This document shows positions 36,366 to 45,271 of a DNA stretch of 64,000 bases, one piece after another; the stretch's first letter is position 1, and each line of letters opens with the position of its first letter. The position numbers were made by a program, and so were the translations under genes. The stretch comes from Hyphomicrobiales bacterium. GTDB lineage: Bacteria > Pseudomonadota > Alphaproteobacteria > Rhizobiales > Rhizobiaceae. The DNA lies in assembly GCA_900472785.1 (NCBI GenBank), contig UCJH01000039.1, forward strand, positions 21,733-85,732. The letters run 5' to 3'. The notes under the pieces were generated by a model. The model ran no database searches. It was not told where the DNA came from and saw only the letters and a list, made by a program, of their open reading frames with translations.

Positions 36366-37553
36366 ATGGCCGCGAAGAACGAGTTCCAGTGGGATGATGC
36401 GTTCCTGCTTGACGATCAACTGTCCGAGGACGAGCGGATGATCCGCGATACGGCCCGCGCCTATGCGCAGGACAGATTGCAGCCGCGCGTCATCGAGGCC
36501 TATCGCAGCGAGCAGACCGATCCCTCGATCTTCCGCGAAATGGGAGAGCTTGGCCTTCTCGGCGTCACCGTACCGGAGGCCTATGGCGGCGTTGCAGCCT
36601 CCTATGTCGCCTACGGTCTCGTTGCCCGCGAGGTCGAGCGGGTGGATAGCGGTTATCGCTCGATGATGAGCGTGCAGTCCTCGCTCGTCATCTATCCCAT
36701 CCTGTCCTACGGCTCCGAGGCACAGAAGCTGAAATATCTGCCGAAGCTGGTCAGCGGCGAATGGATCGGCTGCTTTGGCCTGACAGAGCCGGATGCCGGC
36801 TCCGACCCGGGCGGCATGAAGACCCGCGCCGTGAAGACCGAAAGCGGCTATCGCCTCTCCGGCTCGAAGATGTGGATATCGAACGCACCGATCGCCGATG
36901 TCTTCGTCGTCTGGGCCAAGTCCGAGGCCCATGGCAATGCCATCCGCGGCTTCGTTCTGGAAAAGGGCATGAAAGGCCTGTCGGCGCCGAAGATCGGTGG
37001 CAAGCTGTCGCTGCGCGCCTCGATCACCGGCGAGATCGTGCTCGACAATGTCGAGGTCGGCGAGGATGCGCTTCTCCCGAATGTAGAGGGGCTGAAGGGG
37101 CCGTTCGGCTGCCTCAACCGGGCGCGCTACGGCATTTCCTGGGGCGTGCTCGGTTCAGCAGAGTTCTGCTGGCATGCCGCTCGCCAATATGGCCTTGACC
37201 GCAAGCAGTTCGGCCGTCCGCTGGCGCAGACGCAGCTTTTCCAGAAGAAGCTCGCCGACATGCAAACCGAAATCACGCTTGGGCTGCAGGCATCGCTGCG
37301 CGTCGGCCGGCTGATGGACGAAGGGCGCATGGCGCCGGAGATGATCTCGCTGGTCAAGCGCAACAATTGCGGCAAGGCGCTCGATATCGCCCGGCAGGCA
37401 CGCGACATGCATGGCGGCAACGGCATCTCGGAGGATTATCAGGTGATGCGTCACATGGTGAACCTGGAGACGGTCAACACCTATGAAGGCACCCACGACG
37501 TTCACGCCCTGATCCTCGGCCGCGCCCAGACCGGGCTGCAGGCCTTCTTCTGA
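36366..37553 (+). CDS. gcdH: Glutaryl-CoA dehydrogenase
   Basis: A 395-residue acyl-CoA dehydrogenase converting glutaryl-CoA to crotonyl-CoA and CO2. The catalytic Glu is in the GcdH-type motif [19 protein letters not shown] near the C-terminus, and the substrate-binding region reads [14 protein letters not shown] contacts are in [13 protein letters not shown] and [23 protein letters not shown] ribosome site precedes the ATG. It is followed after eight bases by a CoA-transferase, a common pair in glutarate and lysine breakdown. Confidence 0.93.
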   Translation: MAAKNEFQWDDAFLLDDQLSEDERMIRDTARAYAQDRLQPRVIEAYRSEQTDPSIFREMGELGLLGVTVPEAYGGVAASYVAYGLVAREVERVDSGYRSMMSVQSSLVIYPILSYGSEAQKLKYLPKLVSGEWIGCFGLTEPDAGSDPGGMKTRAVKTESGYRLSGSKMWISNAPIADVFVVWAKSEAHGNAIRGFVLEKGMKGLSAPKIGGKLSLRASITGEIVLDNVEVGEDALLPNVEGLKGPFGCLNRARYGISWGVLGSAEFCWHAARQYGLDRKQFGRPLAQTQLFQKKLADMQTEITLGLQASLRVGRLMDEGRMAPEMISLVKRNNCGKALDIARQARDMHGGNGISEDYQVMRHMVNLETVNTYEGTHDVHALILGRAQTGLQAFF

Positions 37554-37561
37554 GCGCCGGT

Positions 37562-38746
37562 ATGGAAACGCCGTTGAAAGGGCTGAAGGTTCTCGAACTC
37601 GCCCGCATCCTGGCCGGACCCTGGATTGGCCAGACGCTTTCCGATCTTGGCGCCGACGTCATCAAGGTGGAAAGTCCGGCCGGCGACGACACGCGCATCT
37701 GGGGACCCCCTTTCATCGAGGGTGCGGATGGCGAAAATCTGGATGCTGCCTATTTCCACGCCTGCAACCGCGGCAAGCGCTCCGTCGTGCTGGATTTCAC
37801 CACGGAAGAGGGACAGGAGGCGGTGCGGCGGCTGGCAGCGCAGTCGGACGTGTTGCTGGAAAACTTCAAGGTCGGCGGGCTTGAGAAATACGGGCTCGAC
37901 TACGAGAGCCTGCGCAAGATCAATCCCCGCCTGGTCTACTGCTCGGTGACCGGCTTCGGCCAGGATGGCCCCTACGCCCATCGAGCCGGCTACGACTATA
38001 TCGTTCAGGGCATGAGCGGCATCATGGACCTGACCGGCGATCCGGCCGGCGAACCACAGAAGATCGGCGTCGCCTTTGCCGACATCTTCACCGGTCTTTA
38101 CGGTGTCATCGCCGTGCAGGCGGCCCTCGCACAGCGCGAACGCACAGGCACCGGCCAGCATATCGACATGGCATTGCTGGATTGCATGACCGGCGTGCTG
38201 GCCAACCAGGCGCTGAATTTCCTCGTCTCCGGCAAGGCGCCGACGCGCATGGGCAACGCCCATCCCAATATCGCGCCCTATCAGGTTTTTCCGGCCTCCG
38301 ACGGCCATCTGATCGTCGCCGTCGGCAATGACCGTCAATTCGTGAAATTCTGCGGTCTGCTCGGCCGTGATGATCTGGCCGCAGACCCTCGCTATGCGAC
38401 GAATGCGGCCCGCGTCGCCAATCGCGACAGCCTGACGCCGGCGCTGAGTGCGGAAACGGACAAACATTCGCGCGACGCGCTGCTGGCGCTGCTGGAGGCG
38501 GCCGGTGTGCCCGGCGGCCCGATCAACACGGTGGGGGATGTTTTCGAGGATCCGCAGATCGTCCACCGCGGCATGCGCATCGACGTGCCGCACACAGGGG
38601 CTGCCGCAGGAACCATTCCGGGCGTGCGCACACCGCTCCGGTTTTCCGATGCCGATCTGGCGCTGGAACGCGGCTCTCCAAGGCTTGGAGAGCATACTGA
38701 AGAGGTCCTGGCGGAGATCGGGATGAAGCCGCAGGCATTGAAATGA
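37562..38746 (+). CDS. CaiB/BaiF class III CoA-transferase, probably glutarate CoA-transferase
   Basis: A 394-residue class III CoA-transferase. It opens with LKGLKVLELARILAGPWIGQ, the usual family start, and contains LENFKVGGLEKYGL and SVTGFGQDGPYA. Its neighbour is glutaryl-CoA dehydrogenase, and homologues of this type (SUGCT-like) move CoA from succinyl-CoA to glutarate. That role is inferred from context. The following gabD/gabT-like genes on the other strand could supply glutarate from 5-aminovalerate. Confidence 0.87.
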   Translation: METPLKGLKVLELARILAGPWIGQTLSDLGADVIKVESPAGDDTRIWGPPFIEGADGENLDAAYFHACNRGKRSVVLDFTTEEGQEAVRRLAAQSDVLLENFKVGGLEKYGLDYESLRKINPRLVYCSVTGFGQDGPYAHRAGYDYIVQGMSGIMDLTGDPAGEPQKIGVAFADIFTGLYGVIAVQAALAQRERTGTGQHIDMALLDCMTGVLANQALNFLVSGKAPTRMGNAHPNIAPYQVFPASDGHLIVAVGNDRQFVKFCGLLGRDDLAADPRYATNAARVANRDSLTPALSAETDKHSRDALLALLEAAGVPGGPINTVGDVFEDPQIVHRGMRIDVPHTGAAAGTIPGVRTPLRFSDADLALERGSPRLGEHTEEVLAEIGMKPQALK

Positions 38747-38793
38747 GCATCAATCGATGATATTTTCGTGTATCGAAGCAGGATATGACTCCC

Positions 38794-38991
38794 ATGCGCA
38801 CGACGATTGTTCTCGATGACGAATTGATGGCCAAAGCCGCCGCATATACGGGGCTGACTGAAAAGTCAGCGATTGTCCGGGAGGCATTGAAGGCCTTGGT
38901 TCATCGGGAGGCCAGTAGACGGCTTGCCTTGCTGGGTGGCTCCCAGCCGGATCTCGAAGATATTCCACGCCGGAGATCCACGATCGAGTAG
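38794..38991 (+). CDS. vapB: VapB-type antitoxin
   Basis: A 65-residue ribbon-helix-helix antitoxin of the MRTTIVLDDELM type. The N-terminal strand and helices bind DNA and dimerise, and the C-terminal arginine-rich tail (PRRRSTIE) would wrap the toxin. The ATG at 38794 has an AGGA site ten bases upstream and matches the common VapB start; the ATG at 38785 would add three residues. The toxin gene starts six bases later. Confidence 0.88.
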   Translation: MRTTIVLDDELMAKAAAYTGLTEKSAIVREALKALVHREASRRLALLGGSQPDLEDIPRRRSTIE

Positions 38992-38997
38992 TCCGCA

Positions 38998-39372
38998 GTG
39001 ATCCTCGCTGATACGTCTGTTTGGCTAGACTATGTCCGCTTCGGTGAACCGGTGTTTGCAAGTCTGCTGGACGCAGAGCAGATTCTGGTTCATCCTTTTG
39101 TTTTAGGCGAGTTGGCGGTCGGAAATTTGAAAGATCGTGCGCGCTTTATTGAAACGCTGCGCGACATGCCACAGAGCATGATCGCCTTGGACAATGAGGT
39201 GCTGCGATTCATCGAGCAGCGTGGTATTTTCGGGCGAGGTATCGGTTATGTCGATGCGCATCTTCTGGCTTCACTGTATCTCACGCCAAACACATTGCTG
39301 TGGACGAGAGATAAATGGCTGCAAGCCGTCGCGGGTACAATGGGGCTCGCTTTCGAGCCCCTCGATAATTGA
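38998..39372 (+). CDS. vapC: VapC-type PIN-domain toxin
   Basis: A 124-residue PIN-domain ribonuclease starting at GTG. The acidic active site is complete by eye: Asp in LADTSVWLDY near the start, Glu in LGELAVG, Asp in GYVDAHLLAS, and Asp in WTRDKWL. VapC toxins cleave tRNA or rRNA when not bound by VapB. The pair lies between the CoA-transferase and gabD-like genes with no visible insertion sequence or repeat. Confidence 0.9.
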   Translation: MILADTSVWLDYVRFGEPVFASLLDAEQILVHPFVLGELAVGNLKDRARFIETLRDMPQSMIALDNEVLRFIEQRGIFGRGIGYVDAHLLASLYLTPNTLLWTRDKWLQAVAGTMGLAFEPLDN

Positions 39373-39381
39373 TCTGACAGG

Positions 39382-40839
39382 TCAAATATTCCCCATGCAG
39401 AGATATTTCATCTCCAGATAGTCCTCGGCGCCGTGGCGGGAGCCCTCGCGGCCGATGCCGGATTGCTTGAGCCCGCCGAAGGGGGCCGCTTCCGAAGACA
39501 TGCGGCCGGTGTTGATGCCGATCATGCCATATTCCAGCGCTTCCGCGACGCGCCAGACCTTTTTCAGTTCAGTCGCATAGAAATAGGCGGCAAGCCCGTA
39601 GATCGTGTCGTTGGCCTGACGGATCACGTCCTCCATCGTTTCGAAGCGGATGATCGGCGCTACCGGGCCGAAGGTTTCGTCGCAGGCGACCAGCATGCGG
39701 CCGTCGACATCACCAAGCACTGTCGGCTCGAAAAACGCGCCGGAGAGCCGCTTTCCACCACAAAGCAAAGTTGCACCCTTGGCGACGGCGTCGTTCACAT
39801 GGCTTTCCACCTTGCCGAGCGCCCGGTCGTCGATCAGCGGGCCGATCGTCACGCCGGGGGTAAAGCCGTCGCCCACCGTCAGCTTGCCGACTTCGACCGC
39901 CAGCTTGCGTGCAAATTCGTCATAGACCTTGTCCTGCACATAGATGCGGTTCGCAGAGGTGCAGGTCTGCCCCGCATTGCGGAATTTCGCTTGGACGGCA
40001 CCATCAACCGCCGCGTCGATATCGGCATCGTCGAAAACGATGAAGGGTGCGCTGCCGCCGAGTTCGAGGCTGACTTTCTTGATCTGGTCGGAACACTGCC
40101 GCATCAGGATACGGCCGACCTCCGTCGAGCCTGTGAAACTGATCTTGCGAACCTGCGGATTGCCGCAGAGTTCGCGGCCGATCGCATCGCCTTCGGAGGC
40201 GAGAACAAGATTGAAGACGCCCTTGGGGAAGCCGGCGCGAATGGCCAGGGCATGCATCGCAACGGCAACCAGGGGCGTTTGTTCGGCCGGTTTGAGGATC
40301 ACGGTGCAGCCCACGGCAAGCGCCGGTGAAATTTTCCGGGCGACCATCGACGCCGGGAAGTTCCAGGGGGTGATCGTGCCGACGACGCCGACCGGCTGCT
40401 TGATCACCAGCATGCGCCGGTCGGTCGAGGGTGATGGAATGGTCTCGCCATAGACGCGCTTCGCTTCCTCCGCATACCATTCGATATAGGCGGCTGCGTG
40501 CTGCACCTCGGAGCGGGATTCCGACAGTGGCTTGCCCATTTCCGCGGTCAGGATCGCGGCGAGGTCGTCGATATGGGCGATGACGAGATCGTGCCAGCGG
40601 CGCATGATGGCGCTGCGCTCTCCCGCCGGGCGGTCGGCCCAGGCAAATCGCGCCTCCGAGGCGGCATCGATCGCCGCGCAGGTTTCGGTGACGCCCATGT
40701 CCGGCAGCGTGGCCAGCAGCGCCCCGTTTGCAGGATTGAGGACATCGAAGGTCGAGGCATTCGCGCCGAACGGCGCATTTTCCAGCCCAAGCAGATCAGG
40801 CGCCTTTACGTGGGCGATCAGCATTTCCGTAAAGATCAT
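39382..40839 (-). CDS. gabD: Succinate/glutarate semialdehyde dehydrogenase
   Basis: A 485-residue NAD(P)-dependent aldehyde dehydrogenase. The catalytic Glu is in LELGGSAPF and the nucleophile Cys in NAGQTCTSANR; both are canonical. The end GGLKQSGIGREGSRHGAEDYLEMKYLC is typical of GabD. The ATG at 40839 is chosen over an in-frame start ten codons upstream. It follows the aminotransferase gene on the same strand after a 149-base gap with hairpins. Next to gcdH and a CoA-transferase it may act on glutarate semialdehyde (DavD role). Confidence 0.9.
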   Translation of the reverse strand: MIFTEMLIAHVKAPDLLGLENAPFGANASTFDVLNPANGALLATLPDMGVTETCAAIDAASEARFAWADRPAGERSAIMRRWHDLVIAHIDDLAAILTAEMGKPLSESRSEVQHAAAYIEWYAEEAKRVYGETIPSPSTDRRMLVIKQPVGVVGTITPWNFPASMVARKISPALAVGCTVILKPAEQTPLVAVAMHALAIRAGFPKGVFNLVLASEGDAIGRELCGNPQVRKISFTGSTEVGRILMRQCSDQIKKVSLELGGSAPFIVFDDADIDAAVDGAVQAKFRNAGQTCTSANRIYVQDKVYDEFARKLAVEVGKLTVGDGFTPGVTIGPLIDDRALGKVESHVNDAVAKGATLLCGGKRLSGAFFEPTVLGDVDGRMLVACDETFGPVAPIIRFETMEDVIRQANDTIYGLAAYFYATELKKVWRVAEALEYGMIGINTGRMSSEAAPFGGLKQSGIGREGSRHGAEDYLEMKYLCMGNI

Positions 40840-40938
40840 CGATGATCCTTTCTGGCGACCCGTACCCAAAGCAGGACGGCAAGGAGGCGGCAGTCGCCGC
40901 CGCAGCCCGATGCCGATAGCCGATAAAGACAGCCGGGT

Positions 40939-40964
40939 CCATCGGACGGAAAGCCGCCCGATGG
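40939..40964 (-). promoter_or_regulatory. Hairpin in the gabT-gabD gap
   Basis: A stem of seven plus three base pairs with one internal mismatch (CCATCGG-A-CGG / CCG-C-CCGATGG) and a four-base loop. It lies between the aminotransferase and the dehydrogenase genes, and may set their relative expression. No T-run. Confidence 0.4.
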
Positions 40965-40988
40965 AGGAATTGGAGCATGGTGACCCGC

Positions 40989-42257
40989 TTAGGCGCGGGC
41001 TTCGAGGATCGACGCTTCGAGGATATCGAGGGCCTCGGCAAAAACCCCGTCCTGGATGGTGATCGGCGCCAGGAAGCGGATGACGTTGCCGTGCACGCCG
41101 CAGGTGAGCAGGATCAGGCCTTTTTCGAGCGCCTTAAGGCGGACCTTGTTGGCGAAATCGGCACTCGGCAGGCTGGTCGTGACGTCGTTGAACTCGACGG
41201 CGTTCATGAAGCCCGGGCCGCGGATATCGACGATCTCCGGCACGTTTTCGCGGATCGCGGCGAGACGCTGCTTCAGCCGGCCGCCGAGCTGTTCGGCGCG
41301 GTTGCAGAGGTCCTCGTCCTTGATGACGTCGAGAACGGCATGCGCCGCCGCAACGCCGATCGGGCTGCCGGCATAGGTGCCGCCGAGGCCGCCGGGGCCC
41401 GGCGCATCCATGATTTCCTTGCGGCCGGTGACGGCTGCGATCGGAAAACCGCCGCCGAGGCCCTTGGCCATGGTCGTCAGATCGGCGGCAATGCCGTAAT
41501 GCTCCATGGCAAACAGCTTGCCGGTGCGGGCAAAGCCTGTCTGCACCTCGTCGGCGATCAGCAGGATGCCGTGCTGGTCGCAGATTTCGCGCAACGCCTT
41601 CATGAAATTGACGGGAACGGGATAGAAACCGCCTTCGCCCTGCACCGGCTCGATGATGATGGCCGCGACGCGGTTCGGATCGACATCGGCGGCAAAAAGC
41701 TTCTTCAGGACGCTCAGCGATTGCTCGACCGTCGTTCCGTGCATCTCGACGGGGAAGGGGGCGTGGAACACGTCGCCCGGCATCGCGCCGAAACCGACCT
41801 TGTAGGGCACGACCTTGCCGGTCAGCGCCATGCCCATGAAGGTGCGGCCATGAAAGCCGCCCGAAAACGCGATGACGGCCTGGCGTCCGGTCGCAGCGCG
41901 CACGATTTTCACGGCATTTTCGACGGCTTCGGCACCGGTGGTGACGAAAATCGTCTTCTTCTCGAAATTGCCGGGAACGATGGCATTGAGTCGTTCCGCG
42001 AGTTCGACATAATTTTCGTAAGGGACGACCTGATGGCAGGTATGGGTGAAGCGATCGAGCTGTGCCTTGACAGCCTCGATGACGCGCGGATGCCTGTGGC
42101 CGGTGTTGACGACCGCGATGCCGGCGGCGAAATCGATGTAGCGATTGCCTTCCTTGTCCCAGATTTCGGCATTCTCGGCCCGATCGGCATAAATCTGCGT
42201 CGTCATTCCGACGCCGCGAGAGATGGCGGCGTTCTTGCGGTCTGTCAGGCTTGTCAT
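40989..42257 (-). CDS. gabT: 4-aminobutyrate/5-aminovalerate aminotransferase
   Basis: A 422-residue class III PLP aminotransferase. The PLP lysine is in TTMAKGLGGGFPIAAV, and IIEPVQGEGGF and LIADEVQTGFARTGK are the family landmarks. It transfers the amino group of GABA (or 5-aminovalerate in the DavT role) to 2-oxoglutarate. The promoter upstream (42307-42338) has the unusual 20-base spacer filled by a dyad, and the divergent gene is a MerR-type regulator. Confidence 0.9.
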   Translation of the reverse strand: MTSLTDRKNAAISRGVGMTTQIYADRAENAEIWDKEGNRYIDFAAGIAVVNTGHRHPRVIEAVKAQLDRFTHTCHQVVPYENYVELAERLNAIVPGNFEKKTIFVTTGAEAVENAVKIVRAATGRQAVIAFSGGFHGRTFMGMALTGKVVPYKVGFGAMPGDVFHAPFPVEMHGTTVEQSLSVLKKLFAADVDPNRVAAIIIEPVQGEGGFYPVPVNFMKALREICDQHGILLIADEVQTGFARTGKLFAMEHYGIAADLTTMAKGLGGGFPIAAVTGRKEIMDAPGPGGLGGTYAGSPIGVAAAHAVLDVIKDEDLCNRAEQLGGRLKQRLAAIRENVPEIVDIRGPGFMNAVEFNDVTTSLPSADFANKVRLKALEKGLILLTCGVHGNVIRFLAPITIQDGVFAEALDILEASILEARA

Positions 42258-42306
42258 GATGGTGATCCCGAAAGCTGGGGGTTGTTTTTCCTATGCGGCT
42301 GATGGA

Positions 42307-42338
42307 ATATTACCTACATTTTTTCTGTAGGTTGGCAA
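42307..42338 (-). promoter_or_regulatory. MerR-type promoter of gabT with dyad in a 20-base spacer
   Basis: On the minus strand, TTGCCA (42333-42338) and TAATAT (42307-42312) form -35 and -10 boxes separated by 20 bases instead of 17. Overlapping the spacer is a dyad of perfect seven-base arms, ACCTACA-N7-TGTAGGT (42312-42332). MerR-family activators act on exactly such stretched promoters. The -10 box lies 49 bases before the gabT start. Confidence 0.65.
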
Positions 42339-42484
42339 ATGATTTTTTGTGATCTGGCAAGCAACGATACGAATGCCCGTCCTTGTAATATCGTGAAAGG
42401 CATGGCTACTTTGATTTTTGTTAAGGCGCCGGATCGGGCCTTGCAACAGGCGCTTGAAAGCATGAAGGGTCAGGGTGACGGTCG

Positions 42485-43318
42485 ATGAGCGACAATGCTG
42501 CAGCCGTTCTTCGATACAAGGTCGCCGAGGCGGCAAGGCTCGCCGGTGTTTCGGCTTCGACGCTCAGGCTTTGGGAAACGCAGGGTCTCGTGGTGCCGGA
42601 GCGCTCCGTCACGGGCCATCGCCAATACAGCGAAAACGATCTGGCGCGATTGAAACGGATTTCCTGGTTCCGCGCCGAGCGCGGGCTCAACCCGGCCGCG
42701 ATACGCGAGGCGCTGGATGCGGAACTGCCGCCGGGTGACGAAAGCGCCGTGGCGCCGCACGCCGAAACCGCATCGGTCTTCGAGGTCGGCCGCAAGCTGC
42801 GCAGCCTGCGCCACGGAACCGGCAAGACGCTGGAGCAGGTTGCCGGCGACATCGGTATCGCAGCATCGATTCTTTCGACGCTGGAGCGGACCTCGCAGGG
42901 CGTTTCCGTCGCCGTGCTGCACAATCTTGCTGAATATTTCGGAACCACGGTGTCCAGCCTGTCGGGCGAGAACGAAGGCGAGGTACGCGCCGTGGTCAGG
43001 GCCGGCGAGTGGCGCAACTGGCCGCGCACGACGCCCGGCGTCACCATCCAGATGCTGGCCGAGGGCCGCAACCAGATGGATTGCCATCGTTTCGTCCTGG
43101 AACCCGGCGCTTCCAGCGAGGGCGCCTACAAGCACGAGGGCGAGGAGTTCGTCTATGTGTTGTCCGGCCGGATCGAATTCGTTCTCGATGCCGACCAGTT
43201 CCACGATCTCGGCCCCGGCGATTCCCTATATTTCGCCAGCCGCCGCCATCATGCCTGGTCGAACCGGCACGACGGTGAAACCGTTCTCCTGTGGATCAAC
43301 ACGCCGCCGACATTTTAG
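42485..43318 (+). CDS. MerR - XRE - cupin three-domain transcriptional regulator
   Basis: A 277-residue regulator with an uncommon make-up. Residues about 10-75 form a MerR-type helix-turn-helix (KVAEAARLAGVSASTLRLWE, then GHRQYSENDLARL). Residues about 92-148 form an XRE-type helix-turn-helix (GKTLEQVAGDIGIAASILSTLE). Residues about 185-275 form a cupin with the HEGEEFVYVLSGRIEF motif. Two DNA-binding units in one chain could read two operators. It is divergent from gabT and is followed on the same strand by pccB after 194 bases, so it may control either. The cupin could sense a small organic acid or CoA-related metabolite; that is inference. Confidence 0.87.
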   Translation: MSDNAAAVLRYKVAEAARLAGVSASTLRLWETQGLVVPERSVTGHRQYSENDLARLKRISWFRAERGLNPAAIREALDAELPPGDESAVAPHAETASVFEVGRKLRSLRHGTGKTLEQVAGDIGIAASILSTLERTSQGVSVAVLHNLAEYFGTTVSSLSGENEGEVRAVVRAGEWRNWPRTTPGVTIQMLAEGRNQMDCHRFVLEPGASSEGAYKHEGEEFVYVLSGRIEFVLDADQFHDLGPGDSLYFASRRHHAWSNRHDGETVLLWINTPPTF

Positions 43319-43512
43319 TGGTTTAAGCGCCTTGCGCGGATCGATCCACGATGGCGGCGTGAATTTCGTGTGGATCGCCTGGATTTTGCAGTCATCCACC
43401 CGGTGGCCTTTTCATCCTTTCGTCATAGAGCTTCGCCGTCGCTCTTGCGATTTGCCGTCGATTGTTCTCTTGTTCCGCCGTAAGGCAGAGACGATGGGAG
43501 GCGGCTTCACGC

Positions 43513-45045
43513 ATGCGCGCAGTTCTGGAACAGGTGGAGGCCCGGCGATCCGAGGCGCGTCTTGGCGGCGGGCAGAAGCGTATCGATGTGCAGCATGGCA
43601 AAGGCAAGCTGACGGCGCGGGAGCGCATCGAGGTGCTGCTCGATGAGGGTTCCTTTGAAGAATACGATATGTACGTGACCCATCGCGCCGTCGATTTCGG
43701 CATGGCGGAACAGAAGGTTGCGGGTGACGGCGTCATTACCGGTTGGGGCACGATCAACGGTCGGCAGGTCTATGTCTTTTCTCAGGATTTCACCGTGCTC
43801 GGCGGTTCTCTGTCGGAAACCCATGCCCAGAAAATCTGCAAGATCATGGACATGGCGGTGCGCAACGGCGCTCCGGTGATCGGGCTGAACGATTCCGGTG
43901 GCGCCCGCATCCAGGAGGGCGTGGCTTCGCTGGCCGGTTATGCCGAAGTCTTTCGCCGCAATGCCGAGGCTTCCGGCGTCATCCCGCAGATTTCCGTCAT
44001 CATGGGTCCCTGCGCCGGCGGCGCCGTCTACTCGCCAGCCATGACCGATTTCATCTTCATGGTCCGCGATTCCTCCTACATGTTCGTCACCGGCCCCGAC
44101 GTCGTAAAGACCGTCACCAACGAGATCGTCACGGCGGAGGAACTCGGCGGTGCCGGCACGCACACGAAGAAATCCTCCGTTGCCGATGCAGCCTATGAGA
44201 ACGACATCGAGACCCTGGAGCAGGTGCGCCTGCTGTTCGATTTTCTGCCGCTCAACAACCGCGAGAAGCCGCCGGTCCGCCCCTTCCATGACGATCCCGC
44301 CCGCATTGAAAACCGGTTGGACACGCTGATCCCGGACAGTTCCGCCAAGCCTTACGACATGAAGGAACTGATCCATGCGATCGCCGACGAGGGTGATTTC
44401 TTCGAGCTGCAGGAAGCATTCGCCCGCAACATCATCACCGGCTTTATCCGGATCGAAGGCCAGACCGTCGGCGTCGTCGCCAACCAGCCGATGGTGCTCG
44501 CCGGCTGCCTCGACATCGACAGTTCGCGAAAAGCTGCCCGTTTCGTCCGCTTCTGCGATGCCTTTTCTATCCCGATCCTGACGCTGGTCGACGTGCCCGG
44601 TTTCCTGCCCGGCGTCGCGCAGGAATATGGCGGCGTCATCAAGCACGGCGCCAAGCTGCTCTTTGCCTATAGCCAGGCAACTGTGCCGATGGTGACGCTG
44701 ATCACGCGAAAAGCCTATGGCGGCGCCTATGACGTCATGGCCTCCAAACATATCGGCGCCGACGTCAACTATGCCTGGCCGACCGCCGAGATTGCCGTGA
44801 TGGGCGCCAAGGGCGCCACCGAAATCCTTTATCGCTCCGAACTCGGCGATCCGGATAAGATCGCCGCCCGGACGAAGGAATACGAGGAGCGTTTCGCCAA
44901 CCCCTTCGTCGCCGCCGAACGCGGCTTCATCGACGAGGTGATCATGCCGCACTCGTCCCGCCGCCGCATCGCCCGCGCCTTTGCCTCTCTGAGGAACAAG
45001 CGCAAGGAACAGCTGTGGCGCAAGCACGATACGATCCCGTTGTGA
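43513..45045 (+). CDS. pccB: Propionyl-CoA carboxylase, carboxyltransferase subunit
   Basis: A 510-residue beta subunit that carboxylates propionyl-CoA to (S)-methylmalonyl-CoA with the biotin-bearing PccA. The oxyanion-forming Gly motifs are seen in [16 protein letters not shown] and in the C-terminal half around [16 protein letters not shown]. The ATG at 43513 ([12 protein letters not shown]) is chosen over a TTG 17 codons upstream. The C-terminal end [15 protein letters not shown] is typical. The partner subunit is 2 kb downstream, behind four other elements. Confidence 0.94.
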   Translation: MRAVLEQVEARRSEARLGGGQKRIDVQHGKGKLTARERIEVLLDEGSFEEYDMYVTHRAVDFGMAEQKVAGDGVITGWGTINGRQVYVFSQDFTVLGGSLSETHAQKICKIMDMAVRNGAPVIGLNDSGGARIQEGVASLAGYAEVFRRNAEASGVIPQISVIMGPCAGGAVYSPAMTDFIFMVRDSSYMFVTGPDVVKTVTNEIVTAEELGGAGTHTKKSSVADAAYENDIETLEQVRLLFDFLPLNNREKPPVRPFHDDPARIENRLDTLIPDSSAKPYDMKELIHAIADEGDFFELQEAFARNIITGFIRIEGQTVGVVANQPMVLAGCLDIDSSRKAARFVRFCDAFSIPILTLVDVPGFLPGVAQEYGGVIKHGAKLLFAYSQATVPMVTLITRKAYGGAYDVMASKHIGADVNYAWPTAEIAVMGAKGATEILYRSELGDPDKIAARTKEYEERFANPFVAAERGFIDEVIMPHSSRRRIARAFASLRNKRKEQLWRKHDTIPL

Positions 45046-45071
45046 GGAACCCATGCGTCGAAAACCACAGT

Positions 45072-45159
45072 CGTCATCCTCGGGCTTGACCCGAGGATCT
45101 GCCGCATCAACTCTTCGTCGCTCCGGGCGTGGATCCTCGGGTCAAGCCCGAGGATGACG
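45072..45159. repeat. Alphaproteobacterial palindromic repeat, 28-bp perfect inverted arms
   Basis: Two 28-bp arms (45072-45099 and 45132-45159) are perfect reverse complements around a 32-base loop. Each arm contains its own small palindrome (CCTCGGG-CTTGA-CCCGAGG). I recall similar CCTCGGGCTTGACCCGAGG repeats scattered between genes in Rhizobium, Agrobacterium and Brucella. It lies in the pccB-yghU gap and could end or stabilise the pccB mRNA. Confidence 0.85.
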
Positions 45160-45271
45160 GAGAAACAAAATACGCCTCGGGAGCACCTGACACTAGAGAA
45201 ATTCATTCCTCTGTTCCCATATGTCTGATGTGTTCTCCCAAGCCATCGCTTAATATCAAGGACCCACACCC

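Noticed and set aside
38747..39381. VapBC as part of a mobile element
   Set aside because: No inverted repeats, transposase or target duplication seen around it.
40977..42302. 441-codon plus-strand open frame opposite gabT
   Set aside because: Antisense shadow; gabT has all PLP motifs in the minus frame.
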